Below are positions 22,533 through 32,130 of a stretch of 49,650 nucleotides of DNA, one piece after another; positions within the stretch are counted from its first letter, which is position 1; each line of letters starts with the position of its first letter. A model generated the notes under the pieces. It saw nothing but the letters and a program-made list of their open reading frames with translations, searched no databases and was not told where the DNA came from. The stretch comes from Kiritimatiellia bacterium. Lineage in GTDB: Bacteria; Verrucomicrobiota; Kiritimatiellia; RFP12; JAAYLN01. The position numbers and the translations under genes are program-made. The stretch covers positions 1 through 49,650 of the forward strand of contig JAGCUY010000129.1 of assembly GCA_017962605.1 (NCBI GenBank). The letters are read 5' to 3'.

Positions 22533-23524
22533 ACTTTATCGACCAAGTAAAGGCGAAGGCGCGTGCCTCGCTGAAAACCATTGTCCTTCCCGAAGGCGAC
22601 GAGCCCCGCACCGTCCGCGCGGCGGCGGCCATCAAGGCCGAGGGCATTGCGCGTCCAGTCCTGCTGGGCGCGGCGGAGGCCATACGCGCCGTTGCGGAGG
22701 CGCAAGGCGCCGACATCGCCGGCATCGCCACGATTGATCCCGCCACCAGCGCGGATGCGCCGCGCTACGCCGCCATGCTGCACGAACTGCGAAAGGCAAA
22801 GGGCGTCACCGAGGAAGAGGCCGCGCGCCTCGTCGCCGACTCCATGTATTTCGGCATTATGATGGTCAAGGCCGGCGATGCCGACGGCCTCGTGTCTGGC
22901 GCCGTCCACACGACTGGCGACATGCTGCGCCCCGCGCTCCAGATCATCAAGACCAAGCCCGGCTGCAAGGTAGTCTCGTCGAGCTTCCTCATGGACTGCC
23001 CCAACCGCGCACTTGGCCACAACGGGCTGCTCGTTTACTCGGACTGCGTTGTCGTGCCATGCCCGACGGCCGAGGAGCTGGCGCACATCGCGGTCTCCGC
23101 CGCCGAGACGGCGCGCGTCCTCTGCGGCATCGACGAGCCGCGCGTCGCCCTGCTCTCCTTCTCCACGAAGGGCAGCGCCAAGCACGAGCTTGTTGAGAAG
23201 GTGCGCCAGGCAACTGAAATCGCGCACGGGCTCGCGCCCAATCTTCTTTTGGATGGCGAGATGCAATTCGACGCCGCGCTCATCCCCGAGATTGGCGCGT
23301 CGAAGGCGCCGGGAAGCGCTGTGGCAGGGCATGCCAACGTCCTCGTCTTCCCCGACCTCCAGGCCGGAAACATCGGTTACAAGATAACGCAGCGCATCGG
23401 CGGCGCCGAGGCTTTCGCCGTTTTGCAAGGCCTGGCAAAGCCCTGCAACGACCTCTCCCGAGGCTGCTCGGCGGAGGATATCGTCTCCACCGTTGCCCTC
23501 ACTGCAGTCCAGGCGCAGGCGTAG
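22529..23524 (+). CDS. pta: Phosphate acetyl/butyryltransferase
   Basis: This 331-residue enzyme transfers an acyl group between CoA and phosphate. Its size and motifs fit the short phosphotransacetylase type: IVLPEGDEPRTVRAAA, DGLVSGAVHTTGDMLRPAL, FLMDCPN, VVPCPTAEELAHIA, LSFSTKGSA, DGEMQFDAA and FPDLQAGNIGYKITQR. The start is the ATG overlapping the buk stop (ATGA). With butyrate kinase it forms the acyl-CoA to acyl-phosphate to acid plus ATP route of fermenters. Whether it prefers acetyl or butyryl cannot be decided from sequence, and no acetate kinase is in the window. Confidence 0.88.
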   Translation: MNFIDQVKAKARASLKTIVLPEGDEPRTVRAAAAIKAEGIARPVLLGAAEAIRAVAEAQGADIAGIATIDPATSADAPRYAAMLHELRKAKGVTEEEAARLVADSMYFGIMMVKAGDADGLVSGAVHTTGDMLRPALQIIKTKPGCKVVSSSFLMDCPNRALGHNGLLVYSDCVVVPCPTAEELAHIAVSAAETARVLCGIDEPRVALLSFSTKGSAKHELVEKVRQATEIAHGLAPNLLLDGEMQFDAALIPEIGASKAPGSAVAGHANVLVFPDLQAGNIGYKITQRIGGAEAFAVLQGLAKPCNDLSRGCSAEDIVSTVALTAVQAQA

Positions 23525-23549
23525 TAAGACAAAAAATTTTTACGCCCGC

Positions 23550-23578
23550 TTGACATTCTAATCGGAAGGTGGCATATT
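23550..23578 (+). promoter_or_regulatory. Sigma-70-type promoter of pilin-like gene
   Basis: A perfect TTGACA (23550-23555), a 17-nt spacer and CATATT (23573-23578). The leader to ATG 23664 is about 80 nt and holds GGAAGGAA as ribosome binding site. Together with the terminator at 24408 it makes this gene a separate, probably strongly expressed unit. Confidence 0.7.
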
Positions 23579-23663
23579 TATTATCGGATGCGGACAGTGT
23601 TGCCCGCCCAATTAACTTCAGCGCGGAGGCGAAAACCTCCCAAACAAAAGGAAGGAACAAAAC

Positions 23664-24374
23664 ATGAACATCAAAAACAGCAAGGGCTTCACCCTCGTCG
23701 AAATGCTCGTCGTTATCGCGATCATCTCGGTGCTGGCGGCGGCCCTCTTCCCCGCAATCTCCAATGCCCTGAGCTCTGCTTCGGCAACGGCTCTCAAGCA
23801 GAAGGGTCGCGGTATCTGGGTGGCTATCACCTCCTCCAACATGGAGCGCGAGCCCCTTAACCTCGGCTCCCTCTGGCCGTATGAGTGCAGCGAAGACGCC
23901 GATGCCGGGTCGCCTGGCACCGCAGTTGCCTACTTCAACTATCTCCTCTCCGATGGTTCGACGACCACGAAGACAACGGATGACACCGATCTCCGCGTTG
24001 TTGCCGACCTCACCCCGGATACGCTTATCGCCAACGGCGTGACCGCCGCCAAGATCGGCGATACGCTTACCGAGGACAACATCGCGTGGGGCGTGGTTGT
24101 CGTTGGCGACAGCACCCCGACGGAGATTCCGTTCCTCGTCAGCCGCAACTTCCCCGGCAACGAGCCCCTCAAGCAGCAGACCCAGCCTTCCGCGGTTCCG
24201 CTCACGCTTGACGCGACTGTCAAGCCGTTCAACGCCACCCGCGCCGTTTGGGTCTCCCGCGGCGGCGGCACGTTCGATGCCCGTAAGAAATACTTCACGA
24301 TTACCCAGCTGATGGGTCTCGGCGAGTGCAAGGCTCCCGATGACACCGATACCTTCACCTACTGGGCGAAGTAA
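23664..24374 (+). CDS. Type II secretion/type IV pilin-like prepilin
   Basis: This 236-residue protein has a class III signal: a short leader MNIKNSKG, then cleavage before FTLVEM, with the conserved Glu at +5 and a hydrophobic helix LVVIAIISVLAAALFPA. The C-terminal domain (about 45-236) is a soluble globular region without recognised family signatures. Processing by a prepilin peptidase and assembly into a pilus or pseudopilus are expected, but no assembly genes lie nearby. The monocistronic layout suggests a major, abundant subunit. Confidence 0.85.
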   Translation: MNIKNSKGFTLVEMLVVIAIISVLAAALFPAISNALSSASATALKQKGRGIWVAITSSNMEREPLNLGSLWPYECSEDADAGSPGTAVAYFNYLLSDGSTTTKTTDDTDLRVVADLTPDTLIANGVTAAKIGDTLTEDNIAWGVVVVGDSTPTEIPFLVSRNFPGNEPLKQQTQPSAVPLTLDATVKPFNATRAVWVSRGGGTFDARKKYFTITQLMGLGECKAPDDTDTFTYWAK

Positions 24375-24407
24375 GAGACGGAACAAGCCGTTCCGCGCAT
24401 GAAGGAA

Positions 24408-24443
24408 GGGGCGACGCCATCTAGGCGCTCGCCCCTTTTTATT
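24408..24443 (+). terminator. Strong Rho-independent terminator
   Basis: GGGGCGA pairs with TCGCCCC and an inner CGCC with GGCG, with one bulged base and a short ATCTA loop, followed by TTTTTATT. It sits 33 nt after the pilin-like stop codon. Confidence 0.88.
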
Positions 24444-24462
24444 ACCCCCTCCCTCCATCTCT

Positions 24463-24511
24463 GTTCTCTGTTCTCTGTTCCCTGTTCCCCGTTCCCTGTT
24501 CCCCGTTCCCT
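24463..24511 (+). repeat. GTTCCCC-type heptamer array before priA
   Basis: Seven phased heptamers, GTTCTCT twice and then GTTCCCT/GTTCCCC. The array ends 17 nt before the priA start and is pyrimidine-rich on the coding strand. Confidence 0.85.
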
Positions 24512-24528
24512 CTTCCGTTCCCCCCATT

Positions 24529-26973
24529 ATGATTGCGCGCCTCTGCATAGAGAACGCCCCTGCTGACCGCTTCTTCGACTACGCCGTTCCAGCGGCGCTT
24601 GAAGGGCGCGTCACCATTGGCTCGCGCGTTAAGGTGCCGTTCCAGCGCCGCGCGGCAACGGGGTTCGTCGTCGAGTTGCCGGAGACCAGCCCCTTTGCAG
24701 GCAAGTTGCGGCCAATCGCATCGGTTGACGATCCATCGCCGATGATCCTTCCGTCATTGGTGGCGCTGGCGCGGTGGATGTCCGGTTACTACCTGGCGCC
24801 GCTCGGCAAGTGCCTGGAGACCTTGCTCCCTGCCCCCGTGCGTACAGGCAACACGCGGGAGAAGACGCTGCTGTATGTGGAACACGCTGGGCGCGAAGAC
24901 CAGCCCCTTACACCCCGGCAGCGGGAGCTGCTTGAAAACATCGCCCGCGTTGGCGGCGGCTGGCTTGGCCAAATCTGCAAGGAGTTTTCATGCAGCCCAG
25001 AAACGCTAAAGAAGCTTGCCGCGCTTGGCGCCGTCATCATTGAGGAGCGCCAGGCGCGCCGCGACCCTCTGCGCCGCGGCCGCATTCTCCCTACACAGCC
25101 TCTCGCACTCAACCAGGAGCAGGCCGCCGCGCTGGCCGCCATTGTGGGCGCACTCTGCGCGGCCAGTGGCCGCGCAGCTCCACTCGAAAGTGGAGGCGCA
25201 AGCGCACCGGCCTCTTCCGCACCCGCAAGTGGAGGCGCAGGCGCACCGGGCTTGCGCGTGTCCGAAAGTGGAGGCGCAAGCGCACTGGGCTTGCGCGTGT
25301 CCGAAAGTGGAGGCGCAAGCGCACCGGGCTTGCGCAACGCGGGCGCCCCGCGCCCGCTCCTCCTCTTCGGCGTCACCGGCTCGGGCAAGACCGAGGTCTA
25401 TCTCCAGGCTATCGCCGCCGCGCTTGAGCGCGGCCTAGGCGCCATAGTCCTCGTCCCCGAAATCTCCCTCACGCCGCAGACCGTCCAGCGCTTCGCATCG
25501 CGCTTCGGCGACCGCATAGCCGTCCTTCACAGCGCACTCTCAAACGGCGAGCGCTATGACGAGTGGCAGCGCATCCGAAAGGGCGAGGCGCGTGTCGTCG
25601 TGGGTCCGCGCTCCGCCATCTTCGCGCCCATCGAGCACCTGGGCCTCATCGTTGTCGATGAGGAGCACGAGCCTAGCTACAAGCAGGAGGAGTCGCCGCG
25701 CTACAACGCGCGCGACCTTGCCGTCATGCGCGCCCACATCGAGGGCTGCGCCATCGTCCTCGGCTCCGCAACGCCCGCGCTGGAATCGTGGAACAACGCC
25801 CGTTCGGGCAAATACACGCTCCTCCACCTCCCGCGCCGCGCAGGCGAGGGCGTCGAGATGCCGTTCGTCCACATCATCGACATGGCGCAGGAGAACGCCC
25901 GCGAGGGCCGCGCAAACGTCTTCTCAAAGGAGCTCATCACCGCCATCGGCGAAAGGCTGGAGCGTTCCGAGCAGGTAATCCTCTTCCTCAACCGCCGCGG
26001 CTACTCAACCTCCCTGACCTGCCCGTCATGCGGCTACGTTGAGACCTGCCAGCGCTGCGACATCCCCTACACATACCACCGAGCCGACAGCTGCCTGCGA
26101 TGCCATATCTGCGGCGGCTGGACGCGCATCCCTGAGAAGTGCCCGGGCTGCGGCGACCCCGAATTCCGCTATTCCGGCGTTGGCACCCAGCGCGTCGAGC
26201 AGATTGTGCGGCGTTGCTTTCCCAGCGCCAAGGTCGCACGCATGGATGCCGACTCCACCTCCCGCAAGGAGAGCCACGATGACATCCTCGACGCCTTCAA
26301 GGCCGGTCGCACCGACATCCTCGTCGGCACCCAGATGATCGCCAAGGGCCTGCACTTCCCGCGCGTTACGCTCGTAGGCATCGTGAACGCCGACTCCTCT
26401 CTGAACATCCCCGACTTCCGCGCCGGCGAGCGCACCTTCCAGTTGCTGGCGCAGGTCTCGGGCCGCACGGGACGCGGCGCAATTCCCGGCGAGGTGTTCG
26501 TGCAGACCTTCTCCCCGGAGCATCCCGCAGTCAAGATGGCGCGCACAGAGAACTACGAGGGCTTCGTTGACATAGAGCTTCCGCAGCGTCTCGCCCTTGG
26601 CTACCCGCCCTTCACGCATCTCACATGCGTGACAGTCGCCGGCCCAGACGAGCGCCTCACCGGCGTGCTGGCCGGCCGCCTCCGCGCCGCACTCTGCGCG
26701 GCCAGTGACCGCGCAGCTCCACTCGAAAATGGAGGCGCAGGCGCCCAGGGCTTGCGCGAGTCCGGAAGTGGAGGCGCAAGCGCACCGTCCGTGCGCGTAT
26801 CCGAGGTCTGCCCCGCCGCCCTTGCCAAGGCCGATGGCATCTACCGCTTCCAGATAGTCCTGCGCGCCACCTCCGCCATGCGCACCAACGCCATTGTCAA
26901 GGCCGCTCTCGCCGCCGTCCCCGTAGAGGCGCCCTTCCGCGCCACAGTCGATGTCGATGCCTTCAGTTTCTAA
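24529..26973 (+). CDS. priA: Primosomal protein N' (replication restart helicase PriA)
   Basis: PriA is a 3'-5' DNA helicase that reloads the replisome at stalled forks. The 814-residue product has the N-terminal DNA-binding domain, Walker A in FGVTGSGKTEVYL, the DEEH box in VVDEEHEPSYKQEESPRYN, SATPALES, and paired zinc motifs (CPSCGYVETCQRCD and CLRCHICGG, CPGCGDPEF). The C-terminal helicase motif VSGRTGRG is intact. The protein is longer than usual because of two repeat-derived, Gly/Ala/Ser-rich inserts, at about residues 208-272 just before Walker A and about 721-760 in the C-terminal domain. The start ATG 24529 follows a heptamer array with no clear Shine-Dalgarno. Confidence 0.95.
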   Translation: MIARLCIENAPADRFFDYAVPAALEGRVTIGSRVKVPFQRRAATGFVVELPETSPFAGKLRPIASVDDPSPMILPSLVALARWMSGYYLAPLGKCLETLLPAPVRTGNTREKTLLYVEHAGREDQPLTPRQRELLENIARVGGGWLGQICKEFSCSPETLKKLAALGAVIIEERQARRDPLRRGRILPTQPLALNQEQAAALAAIVGALCAASGRAAPLESGGASAPASSAPASGGAGAPGLRVSESGGASALGLRVSESGGASAPGLRNAGAPRPLLLFGVTGSGKTEVYLQAIAAALERGLGAIVLVPEISLTPQTVQRFASRFGDRIAVLHSALSNGERYDEWQRIRKGEARVVVGPRSAIFAPIEHLGLIVVDEEHEPSYKQEESPRYNARDLAVMRAHIEGCAIVLGSATPALESWNNARSGKYTLLHLPRRAGEGVEMPFVHIIDMAQENAREGRANVFSKELITAIGERLERSEQVILFLNRRGYSTSLTCPSCGYVETCQRCDIPYTYHRADSCLRCHICGGWTRIPEKCPGCGDPEFRYSGVGTQRVEQIVRRCFPSAKVARMDADSTSRKESHDDILDAFKAGRTDILVGTQMIAKGLHFPRVTLVGIVNADSSLNIPDFRAGERTFQLLAQVSGRTGRGAIPGEVFVQTFSPEHPAVKMARTENYEGFVDIELPQRLALGYPPFTHLTCVTVAGPDERLTGVLAGRLRAALCAASDRAAPLENGGAGAQGLRESGSGGASAPSVRVSEVCPAALAKADGIYRFQIVLRATSAMRTNAIVKAALAAVPVEAPFRATVDVDAFSF
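25150..25345 (+). repeat. In-frame repeat block 1 in priA
   Basis: This begins with a 51-bp unit that recurs at 26689-26739 (49/51 identical). It forms hairpins with a 10-bp stem (25155-25164/25168-25177) and a 7-bp stem CTCCACT-CGAA-AGTGGAG (25178-25195). Then come tandem 39-bp units encoding VSESGGASAPGLR. No stop occurs, and the block lies immediately before the Walker A region. Confidence 0.85.
26689..26805 (+). repeat. In-frame repeat block 2 in priA
   Basis: This second copy of the block-1 unit, in the same reading frame (ALCAASDRAAPLENGGAG), is followed by one and a half diverged SGGASAP units. It interrupts the loop before the VCPAALAKADGIYRFQIVL segment of the C-terminal domain. Confidence 0.85.
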
Positions 26974-26994
26974 CCCCGTTTCCTAATTTCCGCC

Positions 26995-28491
26995 ATGCTA
27001 TACGCCATAGTCTCTGATCTCCACGCCAACCTCGTCGCATGGAACGCCGTTCTTGCCGATCTCTCCGCAATGAAGGCGCAGAAGATCATCTGCCTAGGCG
27101 ACGTTGTCGGCTATGGCCCAGATCCATCGGAGGTGCTGGAGTCGGTCTATCGCCATGTCGATGCCTTCGTCATGGGCAACCACGACGCTGTTGTAGCCGG
27201 CAAGATGGATCCCGATTGCTTCAACGACCATGCCCGGGAGATGGTTGAATGGAGCGCCTCCCGAATCTCCAGCCGCGGCCGCGCCTTCCTTGGCCGCCAG
27301 CCCCTGGTGCTTGACTGCGGCGGCTTCGTCTGCGTCCATGGTTCGCTGGAAGCGCCCGCCGCGTTCAACTACATCCTTTCGCCCGACGAGGCCCTCGCCT
27401 CCTTCCGCGCCACGGACAAGCAGCTGATCTTTGTCGGCCATACGCACCAGCCTGGGTTGGCCGTCATCGGCGCATCGGGCGTGGCACATCTCCTGCCGGC
27501 GCAGGACTTCGAACTGGAGCAGGGCAAGCGCTTCATCGTCAATGTGGGTTCGGTGGGCGACCCTCGTGACGAAGACCCGCGAGCCTCCTACTGCCTTTAC
27601 GACGACGCCACCGGCGTAGTCTCTTTCCGCCGCGTGGCCTTTGACTATTCGGCGCTGACCGAGCATGTAAAGGCGGCGGGCCTGGCGCCTGATTCCATCC
27701 CGCTTCTTCGGCGAGATCCCGTGCCTGGCCGCGAGCCCGTCCGCGAAACGCTTGGCTTTGCGCCGCCGAGTCGCGAGGCCGCCATGGCGCGCGGCGTTGC
27801 CGAGCGCGCGGAGCTGGCCAAGCTTGGCCGCGCGAACCGTCGGCTTCGCATGGCGACCGCATTCCTGGCCGTTGTCATCGCCGCCCTCGCGGGGGTCATG
27901 GTGGGAATCTTAACGCGTCCAAAGCCCTCTCCCTTTACTCCGGCCGCCCCGCTTCCGCCAATTGAGGCCATAGTCCAACGCGATACCGAACGCCAGCTGC
28001 TTCCTGAAATTCCTTCTGGAAACGGCGTGCTACCACATGATTCCGAAATCATGGGGTGGCGCTACTCCATCGTTGATCCCAAGCGCCAACGCGTCTCTCT
28101 CGTTACGGAGCAAGGTAGCGGACTCCCCGCTATCTTGATTGAGAACGACGACCGCCTGCCCTTTGTTCTGGAGGCGCCGCGCTGGCGCCACAACGGCTTC
28201 GCCGCGGGATTGCGCTTCCAGGCCACCGTCAAAGCTCGTGCGGAAGAGAACTTTTCCGGCGGCGCCACCTTCCGTGTTGTGGCCAACCCCGATGCGCAAG
28301 GAGAACGCACGCTTATGAACGAGGACCTTCTCCTTACGCGTCCGGGGGTGCTCCAGCTAACGCAACGCACAATGGAAAAGAAGAGCGCCGTCCGCATCAA
28401 AGCCGATGACGAGGAAATAGTCTTCCGCATTGAGGCCACCTTCCAGGGTTCGCTTCTTATCTGCGACCCCACCCTCCGCGCCATCAAATAA
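26995..28491 (+). CDS. Membrane-anchored metallophosphoesterase
   Basis: Residues 1-240 are a YfcE-like calcineurin-type phosphoesterase with all metal motifs: SDLHAN, GDVVGYGPDP, GNHD, and GHTHQPG. An Arg/Glu-rich juxtamembrane stretch leads to one transmembrane helix at about 286-308 (MATAFLAVVIAALAGVMVGIL). The remaining 185 residues, beginning with a Pro-rich segment, would be outside the cytoplasm and are of no known family. The catalytic domain should therefore be cytoplasmic. It starts 21 nt after priA. The combination of a soluble phosphodiesterase-like domain and an exported beta-rich tail suggests signalling across the membrane, but that is speculation. Confidence 0.75.
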   Translation: MLYAIVSDLHANLVAWNAVLADLSAMKAQKIICLGDVVGYGPDPSEVLESVYRHVDAFVMGNHDAVVAGKMDPDCFNDHAREMVEWSASRISSRGRAFLGRQPLVLDCGGFVCVHGSLEAPAAFNYILSPDEALASFRATDKQLIFVGHTHQPGLAVIGASGVAHLLPAQDFELEQGKRFIVNVGSVGDPRDEDPRASYCLYDDATGVVSFRRVAFDYSALTEHVKAAGLAPDSIPLLRRDPVPGREPVRETLGFAPPSREAAMARGVAERAELAKLGRANRRLRMATAFLAVVIAALAGVMVGILTRPKPSPFTPAAPLPPIEAIVQRDTERQLLPEIPSGNGVLPHDSEIMGWRYSIVDPKRQRVSLVTEQGSGLPAILIENDDRLPFVLEAPRWRHNGFAAGLRFQATVKARAEENFSGGATFRVVANPDAQGERTLMNEDLLLTRPGVLQLTQRTMEKKSAVRIKADDEEIVFRIEATFQGSLLICDPTLRAIK

Positions 28492-28551
28492 ACCCGTTCC
28501 CCAATTTTCACATTGGCTGCTGGCTGTTTCCACATTTTCACAATCCTCCCC

Positions 28552-28614
28552 ATTCCCCGTTCCCCATTCCCCGTTTCCTCCACACTGTTCCCCGTTCCCC
28601 ATTCCCCGTTCCCC
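28552..28614 (+). repeat. GTTCCCC-type heptamer array before DHH gene
   Basis: Nine phased heptamers (ATTCCCC/GTTCCCC with two variants). The array ends 4 nt before the ATG at 28619. It shares a long identical block with the array at 33795 (CACACT followed by four GTTCCCC-type units). Confidence 0.85.
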
Positions 28615-28618
28615 TCTT

Positions 28619-29620
28619 ATGAACGACACACTGAAACTCGCAATCGCCGAACTTGAGAAAGCGCAAAGCATCGCCATCGTCACGCACCGAGGCCCTGATG
28701 GAGACGCCATCGGATCATCCCTCGCCCTCGCCCTGCTTTTGGAGGGGCAGGGGAAGGAGGTGACCCTCTATGCGCGCATCGAGGACATAGGCGCACCGCG
28801 CGTCCTCGAGGGCCTTGATCGCCTTGTCCGCCCGGAGCTGGCCGAATCGGCAAAGCGTCCCGATCTTCTTGTCTGCCTTGACTGCGCCTCTATTGAGCGC
28901 GTTTCCGTTCCCTTCATCCGCGACAACCTCGACTCCTTCCATATCCTCAACATCGACCACCACGAGAGCAACCCGCGATTTGGAGCGGTTAGCTGGGTTG
29001 TTGACGACGCCTCCTCGACTGGAGAACTCGTCTGGACGCTCGCCAAGGCCGCAGGATGGCCCCTTTCGCGCATGATAGCCGAGGCGCTCTGGGTGGCCGT
29101 CGTAACCGATACCGGCCGCTTCTCATATTCCTGCACGCATGCCTCCACCCTCGAATGCGGCGCCGACCTCATTCGTTGCAGAGTCCGGCAGTCTTTCCTA
29201 AATGACGAGATATTCGCAAAGGCGGCCTTGGGCGTGATGCGCCTTCGCGCCCGCGCCTACGCCTCGCTGCAGATCTGGTTCGGTGGAGCCGTAGCCATCA
29301 TAAGGCTCGATGCCCCCGACTATGCCGCCTGCGGATGTTCCAAGTCCGACAGCGAGGACTTCGTGGACATTCCCCGCGCCGTTCGTGGCATCAAGCTGGC
29401 GATTTTCTTCTATCGCAGCCGCGAGGACGAATCTTCCACCCATCTCAGCATTCGCGCCTACGACCCCGTGAGCGCCAGCGCGTTCGCCGCCCTCTTTGGC
29501 GGAGGCGGCCACCGCGTCGCCGCCGGCGCAACGATTAAAAACTGCAGTGTCGCAGAGGCAATGGAGCGCGCCCGCGCCGCGCTTCCCGCCTTCCTTGCGC
29601 CCGCGCCCGCGCCCGCAATT

Positions 29621-29623
<3 letters not shown>
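28619..29623 (+). CDS. DHH-family phosphoesterase, NrnA-like
   Basis: This 334-residue bifunctional oligoribonuclease/pAp-phosphatase-type protein degrades nanoRNA or 3'-phosphoadenosine 5'-phosphate. It has the DHH domain motifs THRGPDGDAIGSS, VCLDCAS, NIDHHESN and TDTGRFSYSCTH, and the C-terminal DHHA1 domain with LFGGGGHRVAAGA. The start at 28619 is chosen because the conserved N terminus begins there. The same frame is open upstream through the heptamer array, where it would add a Pro/Ser-rich tail (SPFPVP), so no Shine-Dalgarno is available. The C terminus ends in an Ala/Pro-rich run encoded by CCCGCG repeats. Confidence 0.9.
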
Positions 29624-30670
<1,047 letters not shown>

Positions 30671-30672
30671 GG

Positions 30673-31590
30673 ATGCGGGTTCTAGTGACGGGTGCGGCCG
30701 GCTTCGTGGCACCATACATGGTGCGCGAGCTCTGCTCGCGTGGCCATGAGGTCGCCGCCACCGATGTCGTCGCCCGTCCTGATTCGCAGGCTCTGTCCTG
30801 CGTTTTCATCCCCTGCGATCTCTGCTCCGTAGAGGCTGTCCGCGCCCTCGTGGAACAGGTGCGCCCCGATGCCTGCATCCACCTCGCCGGTGTCTCCTTC
30901 GTGCCGGATGCCGCCAAGAATCCGGGCCGCCTTTACGCAATCAACGTCGGCGGCACCCTCAATCTTCTTGACGCCCTCGTCGAGGAATCCCCCGGCACCC
31001 GCTTCCTCTTCGTCTCCACCGCGCAGGCATACGGCTGCACGTTCAATCCGAACGACGCGCCCGTCATCGAGGAGGCCCCGCTCTACCCGCTCTCGCCATA
31101 CGCCATCTCCAAGGTCGCCAGCGAGTCCGCCACACGCGCATACGGCCTCTACCGGGGCCTCGACATCCGCATCGCCCGGCCGTCCAACCACACCGGCCCC
31201 GGCCAGTCGCCAAAGTTCGTCGCTCCATCCTTTGTGGCGCAGGCGCGCGAAATCCTCGCCGGAACCAGGACGTCCTACTCCGCCGGCAACCTCGACAGCG
31301 GCCGCGACTTCTCCGATGTCCGCGACGTCGTCGCGGCCTACGCCGACATTCTCGAGCATGGCGAACGCGGCACCACCTACAACATCTGCGCCAGTCACCG
31401 CATCACCATCCGCGCCCTTCTAAACCGAATCATGGCCATATCCGGCGCGCAGGCGCCTATCGAGACCAACCCCGCCTTCTACCGTCCAACCGATTTCTCC
31501 CGTCTTCTCGACACCTCCCGCCTCCGCGCCCTGTGCTGGGTTCCGCGCTATAATCTCGACACGACACTCAAGGACATGCTCAATCACTAA
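30673..31590 (+). CDS. rmd: GDP-4-keto-6-deoxy-D-mannose reductase-like epimerase
   Basis: This 305-residue short-chain dehydrogenase/epimerase family protein has GAAGFVAPYM (NAD(P) loop), HLAGVSFVP, STAQAYG, and YPLSPYAISKVASE (catalytic Tyr-Lys). Directly downstream of gmd, it most likely reduces the keto intermediate to GDP-D-rhamnose. The gene order and RPSNHTGPGQSPKFVAPS motif fit Rmd better than a fucose synthase, though this is not certain. Confidence 0.85.
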   Translation: MRVLVTGAAGFVAPYMVRELCSRGHEVAATDVVARPDSQALSCVFIPCDLCSVEAVRALVEQVRPDACIHLAGVSFVPDAAKNPGRLYAINVGGTLNLLDALVEESPGTRFLFVSTAQAYGCTFNPNDAPVIEEAPLYPLSPYAISKVASESATRAYGLYRGLDIRIARPSNHTGPGQSPKFVAPSFVAQAREILAGTRTSYSAGNLDSGRDFSDVRDVVAAYADILEHGERGTTYNICASHRITIRALLNRIMAISGAQAPIETNPAFYRPTDFSRLLDTSRLRALCWVPRYNLDTTLKDMLNH

Positions 31591-31592
31591 AA

Positions 31593-32123
31593 ATGCAAAA
31601 GACCTACATTTCAGCTGATCGCCAGTGCCGCGACTCCTTCGCCTTCGCCCGCATGATTTGGGATACCGGATACCGCCCCGACCTCCTCATTGGACTCTGG
31701 CGCGGCGGCACACCCATCGCCATCTCCGTCCACGAGTTTTTCGTTTACATGGGCCACTCCTGCGCCAACCTCCCCGTCAAGTGCTCCTCATACGCCGGGA
31801 TGTCGCAGACTTCAACATTCTCAATCGACCTTCCCGAGAAGTTCAACACCTCCCTCACGCCGGGAAAGAAGATTCTCGTCGTGGATGACGTCTTCGACAG
31901 CGGTCAAACCGCCGCCAAGATCAAGAAGCTTCTCACCGATGCCGGATGCGAGCCGAAGATCGCGACCCTCTATTACAAGCCGGCCAACAACAAGACCGAC
32001 ATCGTTCCCGACTTCTACCTCCACTCCACCAACGAGTGGATTGTCTTCCCGCACGAACTTGAAGGCCTCACGCTGGACGAGATCCGCTGCAAGGATCCCG
32101 ACATCGTCCAGTTCTTCACCTAA
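31593..32123 (+). CDS. Purine phosphoribosyltransferase family protein
   Basis: This 176-residue type I phosphoribosyltransferase has the PRPP loop ILVVDDVFDSGQTAAKI at about 93-109 and the N-terminal LIGLWRGGTPIAISVHE. The size and FYLHSTNEWIVFPHELEG tail fit hypoxanthine- or xanthine-type enzymes. It lies 2 nt after rmd within an envelope-sugar operon, an unexpected place for nucleotide salvage. Substrate not determined. Confidence 0.8.
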   Translation: MQKTYISADRQCRDSFAFARMIWDTGYRPDLLIGLWRGGTPIAISVHEFFVYMGHSCANLPVKCSSYAGMSQTSTFSIDLPEKFNTSLTPGKKILVVDDVFDSGQTAAKIKKLLTDAGCEPKIATLYYKPANNKTDIVPDFYLHSTNEWIVFPHELEGLTLDEIRCKDPDIVQFFT

Positions 32124-32130
32124 GCCCGAC

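Noticed and set aside
28430..28618. Longer N terminus of the DHH phosphoesterase through the heptamer array
   Set aside because: The family's conserved sequence begins at ATG 28619, and the upstream part overlaps the previous gene and is repeat-encoded.
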